A stretch of DNA of 64,000 nt from Planomonospora sp. ID82291 (GTDB lineage Bacteria > Actinomycetota > Actinomycetes > Streptosporangiales > Streptosporangiaceae), in assembly GCF_015711645.1 (NCBI RefSeq), contig NZ_JABTEX010000002.1, forward strand, positions 1,426,001-1,490,000. The letters run 5' to 3'. Below are positions 40,061-48,735 of this stretch, in pieces. Both the position numbers and the translations under genes were made by a program. The notes under the pieces are model-generated. The model did not search any database, had not been told where the DNA came from, and saw nothing but the letters and a program-made list of their open reading frames with translations. Positions within the stretch are counted from its first letter, which is position 1. Each line of letters starts with the position of its first letter.

Positions 40061-40979
40061 CCCGGCGGGGCACGGGCACGCGCAGCAGGTCGTGGGCCAG
40101 GACGACGTCGCCGCCGAAGGCCGCGCGGGCCTCGTCCAGGAAACGGGGTTCGTCGTGCGTGCCGTAGCGCTCGGAGACATGGGTCAGGAGCAGGCGGCGG
40201 ACCCCGCACTCGGCCGCCACCCGGCCGGCCTGGGCGGCGGTGAGGTGGCCGTAGCGCGCGGCCGGCTCCGCCTCCGCCGACAGGAACGTCGACTCGATCA
40301 CCAGCAGGTCCGCCCCGTCGGCGAGCGCGAACACCCCGTCGCACAGGCGGGTGTCCATGACGAACGCGGCGCTCTGCCCGCGGCGGATCTCGCTGCACTC
40401 CTCCAGCCGCACGGTGGAGCCGTCCGGCGCGGTCACCGTCCCGGTCCTCTGGAGCTCGCCGACGAGCGGCCCCCGGACGCCGCGCTCCCGCAGCCGCTCG
40501 GGGAGCATCCGGCGGCCGTCCGGCTCGTCGACGCGGTAGCCGTAGGACTCGACGGGGTGGGAGAGCGGGCGCGCGGTGAGGGTCACCGGGCCCGCGTCGA
40601 AGGAGGCGGCCGGCCCGGAGACGGGGCGTTCGGCGATCACGGAGGTGTCGGCGAAGACCGAGGCGTTGCGGAGGCGGCGCCAGTAGGTCTCCCCGCTCGC
40701 CGGGTAGGCGGCCCGGACGGGGTGGGCGACGCCGTCCCTGGCGATGCGCTGGACGACGCCGGGCACGCCCAGGCAGTGGTCGCCGTGGAAGTGGGTGACG
40801 CAGATCCAGGTGATGTCGTGGGCGCCGACGCCCGCGTGGAGCATCTGGCGCTGGGTGCCCTCCCCGGGGTCGAACAGGAAGCCCTGGCCGTCCCAGCGCA
40901 GCAGGTAGCCGTTGTGGTTACGGTGGCGGGTGGGGACCGCGCTGGAGGTGCCGAGGACGACGAGTTCGCGAAGGGACAC
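40056..40979 (-). CDS. rnz: Ribonuclease Z (metallo-beta-lactamase fold)
   Basis: 307 residues from the GTG at 40979 ([17 protein letters not shown]). The zinc motif [25 protein letters not shown] and [10 protein letters not shown] are those of tRNA 3'-endonuclease. It removes tRNA 3' trailers. TAGCAT ends 7 nt before the GTG on its strand and there is no ribosome site. The ogt gene starts 7 nt away on the other strand, so each promoter must lie inside the other gene. Confidence 0.93.
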   Translation of the reverse strand: MSLRELVVLGTSSAVPTRHRNHNGYLLRWDGQGFLFDPGEGTQRQMLHAGVGAHDITWICVTHFHGDHCLGVPGVVQRIARDGVAHPVRAAYPASGETYWRRLRNASVFADTSVIAERPVSGPAASFDAGPVTLTARPLSHPVESYGYRVDEPDGRRMLPERLRERGVRGPLVGELQRTGTVTAPDGSTVRLEECSEIRRGQSAAFVMDTRLCDGVFALADGADLLVIESTFLSAEAEPAARYGHLTAAQAGRVAAECGVRRLLLTHVSERYGTHDEPRFLDEARAAFGGDVVLAHDLLRVPVPRRA

Positions 40980-40986
40980 GATCTCA

Positions 40987-41514
40987 ATGCTAGGAAGCGT
41001 GGCCTTCGGAGGCGTGCCGACCCCGCTGGGGGAGATGTCCGTCGCCGTCACCGAGGACGGCGTGGCCGCCGTGTGCTGGGGCGACGACGCCCGGCTCCGG
41101 GCGCGGCTGGCGGACCGGTCCGGCCTGGTCGAGGTGGACGAGCCGGAGCGGACGGCCCCCGTGCTCGGTGAGCTGGCCGCCTACTACGCGGGGGAGCTGC
41201 GGGTCTTCGCCGCCCGGGTGGACTGGCGGCTGACCACGCCCGTGCAGCGCGCGGTCCTCGGCACGCTGCACGCGACGGTGCCGTACGGCAAGGCCGTGAC
41301 CTACGGGGAACTGGCCGCGCGCAGCGGGACGGGCGTGCCGGCCCGGGCCATCGGCTCGATCATGGGCGCCAACCCGGTCCCGGTGATCGTGCCCTGCCAC
41401 CGGGTGGTGGCGGGAAGCGGCCTGGGCGGGTTCAGCGGGGGAGAGGGCGTGGAGTCCAAGCGGTGGCTGCTGACGCTGGAGGGCTACCTGCAGCCGACGC
41501 TCGACTGGGACTGA
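40987..41514 (+). CDS. ogt: Methylated-DNA--protein-cysteine methyltransferase
   Basis: 175 residues from the ATG at 40987; a GTG at 40999 is an alternative. [44 protein letters not shown] and the acceptor site IVPCHRVV are conserved. Suicide repair protein that takes methyl groups from O6-methylguanine onto the Cys of PCHR. Divergent from rnz with a 7-bp gap. Ends in a large bidirectional hairpin. Confidence 0.93.
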   Translation: MLGSVAFGGVPTPLGEMSVAVTEDGVAAVCWGDDARLRARLADRSGLVEVDEPERTAPVLGELAAYYAGELRVFAARVDWRLTTPVQRAVLGTLHATVPYGKAVTYGELAARSGTGVPARAIGSIMGANPVPVIVPCHRVVAGSGLGGFSGGEGVESKRWLLTLEGYLQPTLDWD

Positions 41515-41562
41515 CCGGGTGCGGGGCCGTCCGGCTCGCCGAGCGGCCCCGCCGGAGGTCAG
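41511..41562. terminator. Bidirectional terminator between ogt and antitoxin gene
   Basis: Outer arms CTGACC (41511-41516) and GGTCAG (41557-41562) enclose an inner stem GCGGGGCCG (41521-41529) with CGGCCCCGC (41544-41552). Both stop codons lie in the outer stem. Confidence 0.85.
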
Positions 41563-41795
41563 CCGTCCTGCCCGGCCTGCGGGGCGTCCTCAGCGCCCGG
41601 GGCCGGGTCGGTCCGGCCGTCGATGCCCTCGGCCATCTCCCTGGCCTTGTCGGCGGCCATGCCGACGTGCTCCTCGTGCCCGGCGAACCTCTGCCCGGCG
41701 GCCTCCTCCCCTCGGTCGATGCCCTGCTCGACGAGCTCCTCGATCTTGTCCGAGTGCTCGCCCATCAGGTCCTTCCCCTTGTCGAAGACGGACAT
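41559..41795 (-). CDS. MT0933-like antitoxin family protein
   Basis: 78 residues, acidic and Ala/Gly-rich: MSVFDKGKDLMGEHSDKIEE then QRFAGHEEHVGMAADKAREMAE matches the actinobacterial MT0933/Rv0909 family named as antitoxins. AGGGGGA lies about 6 nt before the ATG. No toxin gene of the usual partner type is adjacent, so a toxin-antitoxin role here is doubtful and it may act alone. Confidence 0.75.
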   Translation of the reverse strand: MSVFDKGKDLMGEHSDKIEELVEQGIDRGEEAAGQRFAGHEEHVGMAADKAREMAEGIDGRTDPAPGAEDAPQAGQDG

Positions 41796-41888
41796 GGCGA
41801 TCCCCCTGGTGACTGATCCGGAGGCGGCGGCGCGTCGTCCGTGCCGCCGCCATCCGCAGTCCCTTCCCGGTGTTGGGACACTTATCCC

Positions 41889-42866
41889 GTGCCTCAGCTA
41901 CCCGTCATCGCCGTCGTCGGCCCCACGGCGGCCGGAAAGTCCGACCTCGCCGTCGATCTCGCCCTGGAACTGGGGGGTGAGGTGATCAACGCCGACTCCA
42001 TGCAGCTCTACCGGGGCATGGACGTCGGCACGGCGAAACTGACCGTGGAGGAGCGGCGCGGGGTCCCGCACCACCTGCTGGACGTCTGGGACGTGCGGCG
42101 GACGGCGAGCGTGGCGGAGTACCAGGAGCGGGTGCGGCCGCTGATGGACGACCTGCTGGCCCGGGGGGTCGTGCCGATCCTGGTCGGCGGGTCCGGGCTC
42201 TACGTCCGGGCCGCCCTCGACGACCTGGAGTTCCCCGGCACCGATCCGGCGATCCGGGCCCGGCTGGAGGCCGAGCTGGCGGCGTACGGCCCGGCTCCGC
42301 TGCACCAGCGGCTCGGCGGGCTGGACCCGGAGGCGGCCGGGGCGATCCTGCCGAGCAACGGCCGCAGGATCGTCCGCGCGCTGGAGGTCGTCGAACTGAC
42401 CGGCCGGCCGTTCTCCGCCTCGATGCCCTCCTACGACGCGGTCTACGACAGCGTGCAGCTCGGCGTCGAGGTGCCCAGAGCGGTGCTGGACGAGCGGGTG
42501 GCGCTCCGGGTGGACCGCATGTGGGAGGCCGGGCTGGTGGAGGAGGTCCGGGCGCTGGCGCGGCGGGGCCTGGCCGAGGGGCGGACCGCCGGCCGCGCGC
42601 TCGGCTACGCCCAGGTGCTGCGCTTCCTGGCCGGGGAGTGGACCGAGGAGCAGGCCAGGCAGGAGACGGTCCGGGCGACGCGCAGGTTCGTCCGGCGGCA
42701 GGAGTCGTGGTTCCGCCGCGATCCCCGGGTGGTCTGGCTCCCCCAGCAGGACCCCGGCCTCCTGGACCGGGCCCTGGAGGAGGTGCGCCGCCCTGCCGCC
42801 TCCGCGCCCGGAGGCGCCGCGGGCCGCCCGGGACTTGCCGAAGGTTGTTCTGGTGAGTCATGCTGA
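41889..42866 (+). CDS. miaA: tRNA dimethylallyltransferase MiaA
   Basis: 325 residues from the GTG at 41889 (MPQLPVIAVVGPTAAGKS). P-loop GPTAAGKS, INADSMQLYRGMDVGTAK, VGGSGLYVRA, and the RRFVRRQESWFRRD tRNA-binding segment are present. Makes i6A37, the substrate of MiaB. No ribosome site precedes the GTG. Ends 29 nt before the next gene, with which it may be cotranscribed. Confidence 0.95.
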   Translation: MPQLPVIAVVGPTAAGKSDLAVDLALELGGEVINADSMQLYRGMDVGTAKLTVEERRGVPHHLLDVWDVRRTASVAEYQERVRPLMDDLLARGVVPILVGGSGLYVRAALDDLEFPGTDPAIRARLEAELAAYGPAPLHQRLGGLDPEAAGAILPSNGRRIVRALEVVELTGRPFSASMPSYDAVYDSVQLGVEVPRAVLDERVALRVDRMWEAGLVEEVRALARRGLAEGRTAGRALGYAQVLRFLAGEWTEEQARQETVRATRRFVRRQESWFRRDPRVVWLPQQDPGLLDRALEEVRRPAASAPGGAAGRPGLAEGCSGESC

Positions 42867-42895
42867 GTTCCTTTAATGGACTTAGGAGGAGCGGC

Positions 42896-43654
42896 ATGGC
42901 CGAGGCACAGGCGACGGCGGCGGCGGTCAAGGGACCGATCGGGAGGCTCGGCGGAGGGTTCATGATCTCGCGCGAGGCCAAGGCGGTGAGCGAGCGGGCG
43001 GGACTGGCCGGGCGGGCCATGTACTTCCGCGGCCGGTGCGGGGTGCTCGGCGAGGTGGACGCGGACGTGGTCCGCTCCGCGGTGGCCTTCTTCCCCGCCG
43101 GGCACGTCCGGGCCAACTGGGAGGCCGGGCGGGCGCTGCCGGTGGAGGCGGCGGTGGAGCTCTACGCGGAGGCCTGCCACGCCTGGGGCCGCCGCCGGCT
43201 CGGTTCCTTCGACGGGGCCGCCCGCCTGGCGGAGCTGCTGGAACCGGTGGCCGCCGGGGCCGAGGTGACGGGCGCCCCGCTGTTCGCCGGGTGGCGGGCC
43301 GTACCGCTGCCGGACGACGCCCCGGCGCGGGCGACCCAGCTCATGCACGTGCTCCGCGAGCTGCGCGGCGGACTGCACGCGGTGGCGGTGCTCGCCGAGG
43401 GGCTGACCCCGCTGCAGGCCATGCTGCTCGAGTCGCACGGGTCCCCGCTGGGCGACATGCCGGGTGAGGCCATGGCGCGCTTCTTCGAGTGGCCGGAGCC
43501 GTACCCGGCGCCCGACCCGCGGCTCGCCGCGGCGCGGACGCGGGCCGAGGAGCTCACCGACCGGCTGATGACGCCCGCGTTCGCGGTGCTGGACGAGGCG
43601 GAGGCGGCGGAGCTGGCCGATCTGCTCGCCGCGGCCGGGGCCGCCGCCGGATAG
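42896..43654 (+). CDS. SCO6745-like protein, function unknown
   Basis: 252 residues. AGGAGGAG lies 6 nt before the ATG at 42896, a very strong site. The protein is helical and Ala-rich: AMYFRGRCGVLGEVDADVVRSAVAFFPAGHVRANWEAG in the first third resembles the actinobacterial SCO6745 family; the match is from memory and moderate. No membrane segments. It follows miaA closely and precedes the large gene at 43712. Confidence 0.75.
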   Translation: MAEAQATAAAVKGPIGRLGGGFMISREAKAVSERAGLAGRAMYFRGRCGVLGEVDADVVRSAVAFFPAGHVRANWEAGRALPVEAAVELYAEACHAWGRRRLGSFDGAARLAELLEPVAAGAEVTGAPLFAGWRAVPLPDDAPARATQLMHVLRELRGGLHAVAVLAEGLTPLQAMLLESHGSPLGDMPGEAMARFFEWPEPYPAPDPRLAAARTRAEELTDRLMTPAFAVLDEAEAAELADLLAAAGAAAG

Positions 43655-43711
43655 CCGCCGGGCGGCCGGTTCGTTTGGGGCATCCCCCCCGAGCTGGCAG
43701 ACTGACGTTCC

Positions 43712-45988
43712 ATGGACGTGGACATCTGGGCCTGGGTGGGCGACACCCAGCGGCAACTGCACGAAGCCGGTAACACCGGTCTGGCCATGGCGATCGGCAC
43801 CGTGCCCGCGCAGGCGCTGGAGGGCCGCTACGGGCAGCTCGACGTGCTGGCGCCGGCCATCGCGCAGGAGGCGGAGAAGCTGGGGCTGCCCTGGCTCGAG
43901 TTCTACGCCCGCTACTGGCACCTGGTCGGCCGCGTCGGGGACCGCGCGCAGGGCGTGGTCGCGCTCGACGACGCGCGGACCCTGGCGGAGTTCGCCCGGC
44001 GCGAGGACGTCCGCGACTGCCCGGCGGCCCCCGGCGCGGTCGAGGCGCTGGCGATCGCGCAGGCCAACACCGACGGCGCCGGCCACGCGGCCGAGCGGCT
44101 GGAGGCCCTGACCGCGGCCGAGGTCGAGCCCGGCTCGCTCGCCTTCGCCGCCCTGGCCGAGCAGTACGTCACCGCCCTGGTCGACGACGGGCGCGCGGTG
44201 GAGGCGGTGGCCCACGCGGAGGCGGCGGTGGAGCGGCTCGGCGGCGCCGGCCGCGAGGCGAGCTGGGAGCTGGGGGCCGCCTCCGTGCGGGCGCTGCTCG
44301 CCGCCGGCCGTCCGCAGGACGCGCTGACCGCCCTGGACGCCGCGGCCGGCTTCAAGCCCGACGACCCGGTGGCCAAGGCGCACCGCGAGGGCGTGCTGCG
44401 CGCGCTGGTGCTCGCCACGCTGGGCCGGGAGGCGGAGGCCGTGCAGGCCCTGCCCGACCTCGACGTGGTCGGCGACCACCCGCGGGTCTGGGTCGAGTGG
44501 GCGCGGACCGTGCTCCTGCTCGCGGGCTCCGCGCAGATCACCAACACCTGGCAGCTCGGCCGGGTCCTCAAGCAGTGGATCGACTACTTCGCGGTGATGG
44601 GCGCCTACCGGGCCCGGGTCGAGCTGGCCCTGATCGCCGGCGACCTGGCCGTGGCCCGGCAGGGCGTCTGGCAGGCCCGGATGCTCGCCGACCTGGCCGA
44701 GTCCGGCGCCGCCGAGCTGAAGGACCCCTCGGCCGTCGCCGACCGGATCGCGGCGCTGCGCGCGGCGGCCGACGCGGTGACGCCGCTGCCGGCCCCGGGC
44801 CCGCAGGACGAGCTCGTCGGCTACTTCGACGCCGCCGACGGCTTCAACGCCGACCCCGAGCGCTGGGTGGGCTGGCTGGCCCCGCTCTCCGGCCGGGACC
44901 TGGAGGCCACCCGCCGGCACACCACCACCCTCGGCTTCCTCGGCTACCCGGCCAGGGGCGCCGACATCTACTGGGACATGCTGGTCGAGTCCGGCGACAT
45001 CGAGACCGCCGACGAGCAGGACGTCTCCTTCATCACCGGCCTGCTGGTCGAGGCCCGCCAGGACGAGCGCCTGGAGCAGATGGCCGAGCGGCTCCCGGCC
45101 GCCCGGCGCCACCTGGCCCTGGCCCGGCTGCACCGCGGGCGGGAGCGCTGGGAGCAGGCGGCGGCCGAGGGCGAGGCGGCCGTGGCGGCCGGCGCGGGCA
45201 TCGAGGCGCGCCGCCTGTGGGCCTCCGCCGTCCAGCAGCTCGACGACAACGCCAAGGGCGCCCGGATCCTGCGGGAGGTCCTCGACTCCGAGGAGATCGA
45301 GGCCGAGGACGTCTGGCGCATGATCACCATGGCGACCGCCGCCGAGGACTGGGAGACCGTCCGCGTCGGCGCCGCGAAGATCGGCATGCCGCTGAAGTCC
45401 GCCGAGGGGCCGATCGAGGAGGAGATGGGCCTGGTGCGGATCGTCCTGCCCGCCCCCGACGGCAGCCAGCGCGCGGTCGTCAGCGTGCGCACCGGGCCCG
45501 CGACGGCCCGCCTGGCGATGCCCCAGCCCCCGGGGCTGGAGTACAACGCCGGCGACCTGGTCGTCTTCGATCCGGCGCTGCTGGAGCCCGTCCCGGAGAG
45601 CCCGGAGGAGCAGGAGGGCTTCATCCCGCCGTTCGCGGCGGTCGGCATGCTCCGCCCCGGCGGCTACACCAGCTGGTTCTTCGACGGCGCGGCCCCCACC
45701 GAGGCCGAGTGGACCGAGTTCAACGAGGTCATGGCCGAGCGCGGCTGGCCGATGTGGGTCTACAGCGACGAGGACTACACGGTGACCCACCCGAGCACGG
45801 GCGAGCCCCTGCCCGGCCTGTTCGGCTGGATCGCGATCCCGCCGGACGTCACCCCGGTGGAGCTGGACGCGGTGCTCGACGACGCCACCGAGCGCTGGAC
45901 GCACCCCCTGGCCTGGCTGGACCTCGCCAAGGAGGTCGGCGTCGAGGCCGAGCGGCACGAGCGCATCACCCGGGAGTACGGCCTGTAG
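43712..45988 (+). CDS. Large TPR-like helical protein, function unknown
   Basis: 758 residues. Residues 1 to about 570 are Ala/Leu/Glu-rich helical pairs of the tetratricopeptide style (AAERLEALTAAEVEPGSLAFAALAEQYV, RAVEAVAHAEAAVERL, ARQDERLEQMAERL). The last 190 residues form a different, aromatic domain (GYTSWFFDGAAPTEAEWTEFNEVM, WPMWVYSDEDYTVTHP, LFGWIAIPPDVTP). No signal peptide. I do not recognise the family. CAGACT lies 8 nt before the ATG and there is no ribosome site. A long hairpin follows the stop. Confidence 0.85.
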   Translation: MDVDIWAWVGDTQRQLHEAGNTGLAMAIGTVPAQALEGRYGQLDVLAPAIAQEAEKLGLPWLEFYARYWHLVGRVGDRAQGVVALDDARTLAEFARREDVRDCPAAPGAVEALAIAQANTDGAGHAAERLEALTAAEVEPGSLAFAALAEQYVTALVDDGRAVEAVAHAEAAVERLGGAGREASWELGAASVRALLAAGRPQDALTALDAAAGFKPDDPVAKAHREGVLRALVLATLGREAEAVQALPDLDVVGDHPRVWVEWARTVLLLAGSAQITNTWQLGRVLKQWIDYFAVMGAYRARVELALIAGDLAVARQGVWQARMLADLAESGAAELKDPSAVADRIAALRAAADAVTPLPAPGPQDELVGYFDAADGFNADPERWVGWLAPLSGRDLEATRRHTTTLGFLGYPARGADIYWDMLVESGDIETADEQDVSFITGLLVEARQDERLEQMAERLPAARRHLALARLHRGRERWEQAAAEGEAAVAAGAGIEARRLWASAVQQLDDNAKGARILREVLDSEEIEAEDVWRMITMATAAEDWETVRVGAAKIGMPLKSAEGPIEEEMGLVRIVLPAPDGSQRAVVSVRTGPATARLAMPQPPGLEYNAGDLVVFDPALLEPVPESPEEQEGFIPPFAAVGMLRPGGYTSWFFDGAAPTEAEWTEFNEVMAERGWPMWVYSDEDYTVTHPSTGEPLPGLFGWIAIPPDVTPVELDAVLDDATERWTHPLAWLDLAKEVGVEAERHERITREYGL

Positions 45989-46011
45989 GCGTTCTGCGGG
46001 AAAGACGGTGT

Positions 46012-46040
46012 CCGCCCGCGAGGGGCTCCCTCGCGGGCGG
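46012..46040 (+). terminator. Hairpin after the TPR-like gene
   Basis: CCGCCCGCGAGGG (46012-46024) pairs perfectly with CCCTCGCGGGCGG (46028-46040) around GCT, 23 nt after the stop. Confidence 0.88.
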
Positions 46041-46099
46041 TATGCTGCTCCAACTCCAGAACATCATTCGGTGCGTGTCCCGCAGGTCAGGAGGAACGA

Positions 46100-46858
46100 A
46101 TGCTCGACCGATTCCGGTTGGACGGCAGGGTGGCCGTCGTCACGGGGGCCTCCTCCGGGCTGGGCGTCGCGTTCGCGCGCGGCCTGGCCGAGGCGGGGGC
46201 CGACATCGCGATCGGCGCGCGCCGCAAGGACCGCCTGGAGGAGACCCGGCGCCTGGTCGAGGAGACCGGCCGCCGGTGCGTGGCGGTCGCCACCGACGTG
46301 ACCAGGCCGGAGGACTGCCGGGCCCTGGTGGAGGCGGCCGTCGCCGAGCTGGGCGCGGTGGACATCCTGATCAACAACGCCGGCGTCGGCACGGCGGTGC
46401 CCGCGCTCAAGGAGACGCCCGAGCAGTTCCGCCAGGTCGTGGAGATCAACCTGCACGGGACCTACTGGATGGCCCAGGCCTGCGCCCGGGTGATGCGGCC
46501 GGGGTCCTCGATCGTCAACATCGGCAGCATCCTCGGGGAGACCACGGCCGGCCTGCCGCAGGCCGCCTACAGCGCCTCCAAGGCCGCGGTCGTCGGGCTC
46601 ACCCGGGACCTGGCCCAGCAGTGGACCTCGCGGCGCGGGATCCGCGTCAACTGCCTGGAGCCGGGGTTCTTCGCCTCGGAGATGACCGAGCAGTACGCCG
46701 AGGGCTACATGGCCTGGCAGCTGGAGCACCGCGTCCTGATGAAGCGCGCGGGGGACCCCGCCGAGCTGGTGGCGGCGGCGGTCTTCCTGGCGAGCGACGC
46801 CGGATCCTACGTCACTGGAGCGGTGATCCCCGTGGACGGCGGGATCCTCACCACCTGA
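46100..46858 (+). CDS. Short-chain dehydrogenase/reductase
   Basis: 252 residues. AGGAGG lies 6 nt before the ATG. Classical SDR: cofactor loop TGASSGLG at about residue 15, NNAGVG near 94, catalytic Ser in NIGSILGE and YSASK (Tyr and Lys). GARRKDRL after the second strand favours NADP(H). The closing VTGAVIPVDGGILTT is typical. Oxidoreductase on an unknown alcohol or ketone; no pathway neighbours. Confidence 0.92.
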   Translation: MLDRFRLDGRVAVVTGASSGLGVAFARGLAEAGADIAIGARRKDRLEETRRLVEETGRRCVAVATDVTRPEDCRALVEAAVAELGAVDILINNAGVGTAVPALKETPEQFRQVVEINLHGTYWMAQACARVMRPGSSIVNIGSILGETTAGLPQAAYSASKAAVVGLTRDLAQQWTSRRGIRVNCLEPGFFASEMTEQYAEGYMAWQLEHRVLMKRAGDPAELVAAAVFLASDAGSYVTGAVIPVDGGILTT

Positions 46859-46886
46859 GCCGGGCCGCGGGCCGTCCCGGCGGCCG

Positions 46887-46951
46887 GGACGGAGATCCTC
46901 CGGGTGGCGGTCCGCCCGGCAGGACGGAGATCTTCCCGGTGGCGGTCCGCC
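46887..46951. repeat. 30-bp imperfect direct repeat after the SDR gene
   Basis: Copies at 46887-46916 and 46922-46951 share 28 of 30 bases (start GGACGGAGATC, end GTGGCGGTCCGCC), with a third degraded partial copy at about 46955-46972. They begin 28 nt after the SDR stop. Confidence 0.8.
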
Positions 46952-47075
46952 TGAACGGGAGATCTCTTCGGGGGGAACGCCCCCACTCTTAATCATCCGG
47001 TTGTGTGAACACCGCTCATCCGTCACGGACGCGTGCGAGAGTGCTCGTGACGAGACGGAGCGGATGGAGGACATC

Positions 47076-47438
47076 GTGCTGGAAGTCGACAGGCTCGGAG
47101 CCGTCGTGCGGGACGAGCGCCCGTGGGGCGGGTTCGAGCGCTACACGCTCAACGAGCCGACCACGGTGAAGATCATCGATGTCGCGCCCGGCCAGCGGCT
47201 CAGCCTGCAGCGGCACGAGCACCGGGACGAGCTCTGGGTCGCCCTGGACCCGGGCGCGGTCTTCGAGATCGACGGGGAGCGGATCACGCCAGCGGTCGGC
47301 GACCGCGTGCTCATCCGGGCCGGTCAGACCCACCGCCTCAGCTCCTCGGGACCGGCCGTCCGGATCCTGGAGATCGCCTTCGGCCACTTCGACGAGGACG
47401 ACATCGAGCGGCTCGAGGACTCCTACGGCCGAGCCTGA
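47076..47438 (+). CDS. Cupin protein, mannose-6-phosphate isomerase type II C-terminal-like
   Basis: 120 residues. GTG at 47076 has GGAGG 5 nt upstream; an ATG at 47064 with GGAG 4 nt before it is possible. One cupin barrel: RPWGGFERYTLNEPTTVKIIDVAPGQRLSLQRHEHRDELWVALD, then VGDRVLIRAGQTHRLSS. These are the conserved residues of the isomerase half of GDP-mannose pyrophosphorylase/phosphomannose isomerase, here free-standing. Probably a sugar-phosphate isomerase or binding protein. Confidence 0.88.
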   Translation: MLEVDRLGAVVRDERPWGGFERYTLNEPTTVKIIDVAPGQRLSLQRHEHRDELWVALDPGAVFEIDGERITPAVGDRVLIRAGQTHRLSSSGPAVRILEIAFGHFDEDDIERLEDSYGRA

Positions 47439-47507
47439 GCGGACATCGCGCACGGGCGGCGCACGTCGGGGGGCGGCAGGGCGACGCCGACCGGCAGGCG
47501 CGTGCGC

Positions 47508-47538
47508 GGACGGCCCGGGCTCCGGTTCCGGGCCGTCC
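47508..47538 (+). terminator. Hairpin after the cupin gene
   Basis: GGACGGCCCGG (47508-47518) pairs with CCGGGCCGTCC (47528-47538) around a 9-nt loop, 69 nt after the cupin stop. Confidence 0.75.
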
Positions 47539-47643
47539 GGTCGTGTGCGGAACCGGAGGCCGAGACCGAGCAAGGCTTTTGCGGCTGCATTGAGTAGATT
47601 TGCCACTTCGGGGTAGCCGGACCCCGTGAGAGGTGGCGGCGGG

Positions 47644-48315
47644 ATGCGGGCAGGACTGGGCCGGAGCGCGGCGGTCGCGGCGGTCGTGTTGGCGCTGGCG
47701 GGCTGCGGGCCCGCCGGGGAGACCCTCGGCGACCCGGCCCCGGCCGGAGGCGGGAAGCCGGCCTCCGAGGCCCTGGCGGACCTGAAGAAGCTCGAGGTCA
47801 AGGGCCGCGCCCCGATGACCGGCTTCGACCGGGGGGAGTTCGGACCCGCGTGGGCGGACGTCGACCACAACGGGTGCGACACCCGCAACGACATCCTCAA
47901 GCGCGACCTCGAAGGGGAGACCTTCAAGAAGGGCACCCAGGACTGCATCGTGCTCACCGGCACCCTCCGCGACCCCTACAGCGGGAAGACCATCGCGTTC
48001 GAGCGCGGGCAGAAGACCAGCATGGCGGTGCAGATCGACCACGTGGTCGCGCTCGCCGACGCCTGGCAGAAGGGGGCGCGGCAGCTGAGCAAGGAGGAGC
48101 GCCGGCAGCTGGCCAACGACCCGCTGAACCTGCTGGCGGTGGACGGCCCGTTGAACGGCCAGAAGAGCGCGGCGGACGCGGCGACCTGGTTGCCGCCGCG
48201 CCGCGCCTACCGGTGCCCCTACGTCACCCGCCAGATCCAGGTGAAGGCCAAGTACGGCCTCTGGGTGACCACCGCGGAGAAGGAGGCGATGGAGCGGGTG
48301 CTGAAGTCCTGCTGA
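47644..48315 (+). CDS. Secreted HNH nuclease family lipoprotein (DUF1524-like)
   Basis: 223 residues from the ATG at 47644 with AGGTGG about 7 nt upstream; a GTG at 47626 would add six. Lipoprotein signal ending LALAGC (Cys24). QIDHVVALADAWQKGA, NDPLNLLAVDGPLNGQKSAAD and the flanking WLPP are the catalytic and metal region of the actinobacterial exported HNH family. Two Cys pairs suggest disulphides. Probably an extracellular nuclease for nucleotide scavenging. Confidence 0.9.
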   Translation: MRAGLGRSAAVAAVVLALAGCGPAGETLGDPAPAGGGKPASEALADLKKLEVKGRAPMTGFDRGEFGPAWADVDHNGCDTRNDILKRDLEGETFKKGTQDCIVLTGTLRDPYSGKTIAFERGQKTSMAVQIDHVVALADAWQKGARQLSKEERRQLANDPLNLLAVDGPLNGQKSAADAATWLPPRRAYRCPYVTRQIQVKAKYGLWVTTAEKEAMERVLKSC

Positions 48316-48339
48316 CCTCCGGCACCCGCCGGCCCGCCG

Positions 48340-48684
48340 TCAGTCGTCCCACTCCCGCTTGAACTTGACGATCTTCCCGGTCCGCAGGGAGACGTAGACG
48401 TCGTACTCCCAGCGGCCCTTCTCCAGCTCCACCTTGCAGACGCGGTGGCCGTGCTCCCGCTCCCGCTCCACCTCGCTGACGCGGGCGCCGGGGACGCGCT
48501 TCTTCGCGATCTCGACGGCCTTGGCGCACGAGACGGGCGCGGCGGGGGCGGTGGACGTGGCCGTCCCGGCGGCGGGGGCGGCGCCTCCGCCCGAGGCGAG
48601 GGCGGCGGTTCCGCCGGCGCCCATCAGGGCGGCGGTTCCGGCGACGGCGAGTGCGATCTTGACGATCAGGTGTGTCTTCTTCAT
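48340..48684 (-). CDS. Exported PepSY-domain protein
   Basis: 114 residues. Signal peptide MKKTHLIVKIALAVAGTAAL with cleavage near ALA-SGGG, then an Ala/Thr linker and one PepSY domain (SCAKAVEIAKKRVPGARVSEVE, WEYDVYVSLRTGKIVKFKREW). Two Cys may pair. GGAG lies 2 nt from the ATG, closer than ideal. Downstream of the sensor kinase on the same strand and preceded by a direct-repeat box shared with the RR region, so it is a likely target of that system. Paralogue at 51396. Confidence 0.87.
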   Translation of the reverse strand: MKKTHLIVKIALAVAGTAALMGAGGTAALASGGGAAPAAGTATSTAPAAPVSCAKAVEIAKKRVPGARVSEVEREREHGHRVCKVELEKGRWEYDVYVSLRTGKIVKFKREWDD

Positions 48685-48718
48685 GGCTCCAGGTTTCCGC
48701 GGTCTCGGATAGGGCCGC

Positions 48719-48735
48719 GTTAAGAACCGGCTAAG
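48719..48735. promoter_or_regulatory. OmpR-type direct repeat upstream of PepSY gene
   Basis: GTTAAG (48719-48724) and GCTAAG (48730-48735) are spaced 11 bp apart. On the PepSY strand this reads CTTAGC-N5-CTTAAC, ending 34 nt before the ATG. It overlaps the stop codon of the sensor kinase gene. The same pair of half-sites with the same spacing occurs at 50874-50890. Confidence 0.6.

Noticed and set aside
41559-41795. Complete toxin-antitoxin pair
   Set aside because: Only the antitoxin-family protein is present; its neighbours are ogt and miaA, not a toxin.
42605-45958. Minus-strand open frame of over 1100 codons
   Set aside because: Opposite miaA, the SCO6745-like gene and the TPR-like gene, all of which have coherent proteins and ribosome sites or -10 elements.
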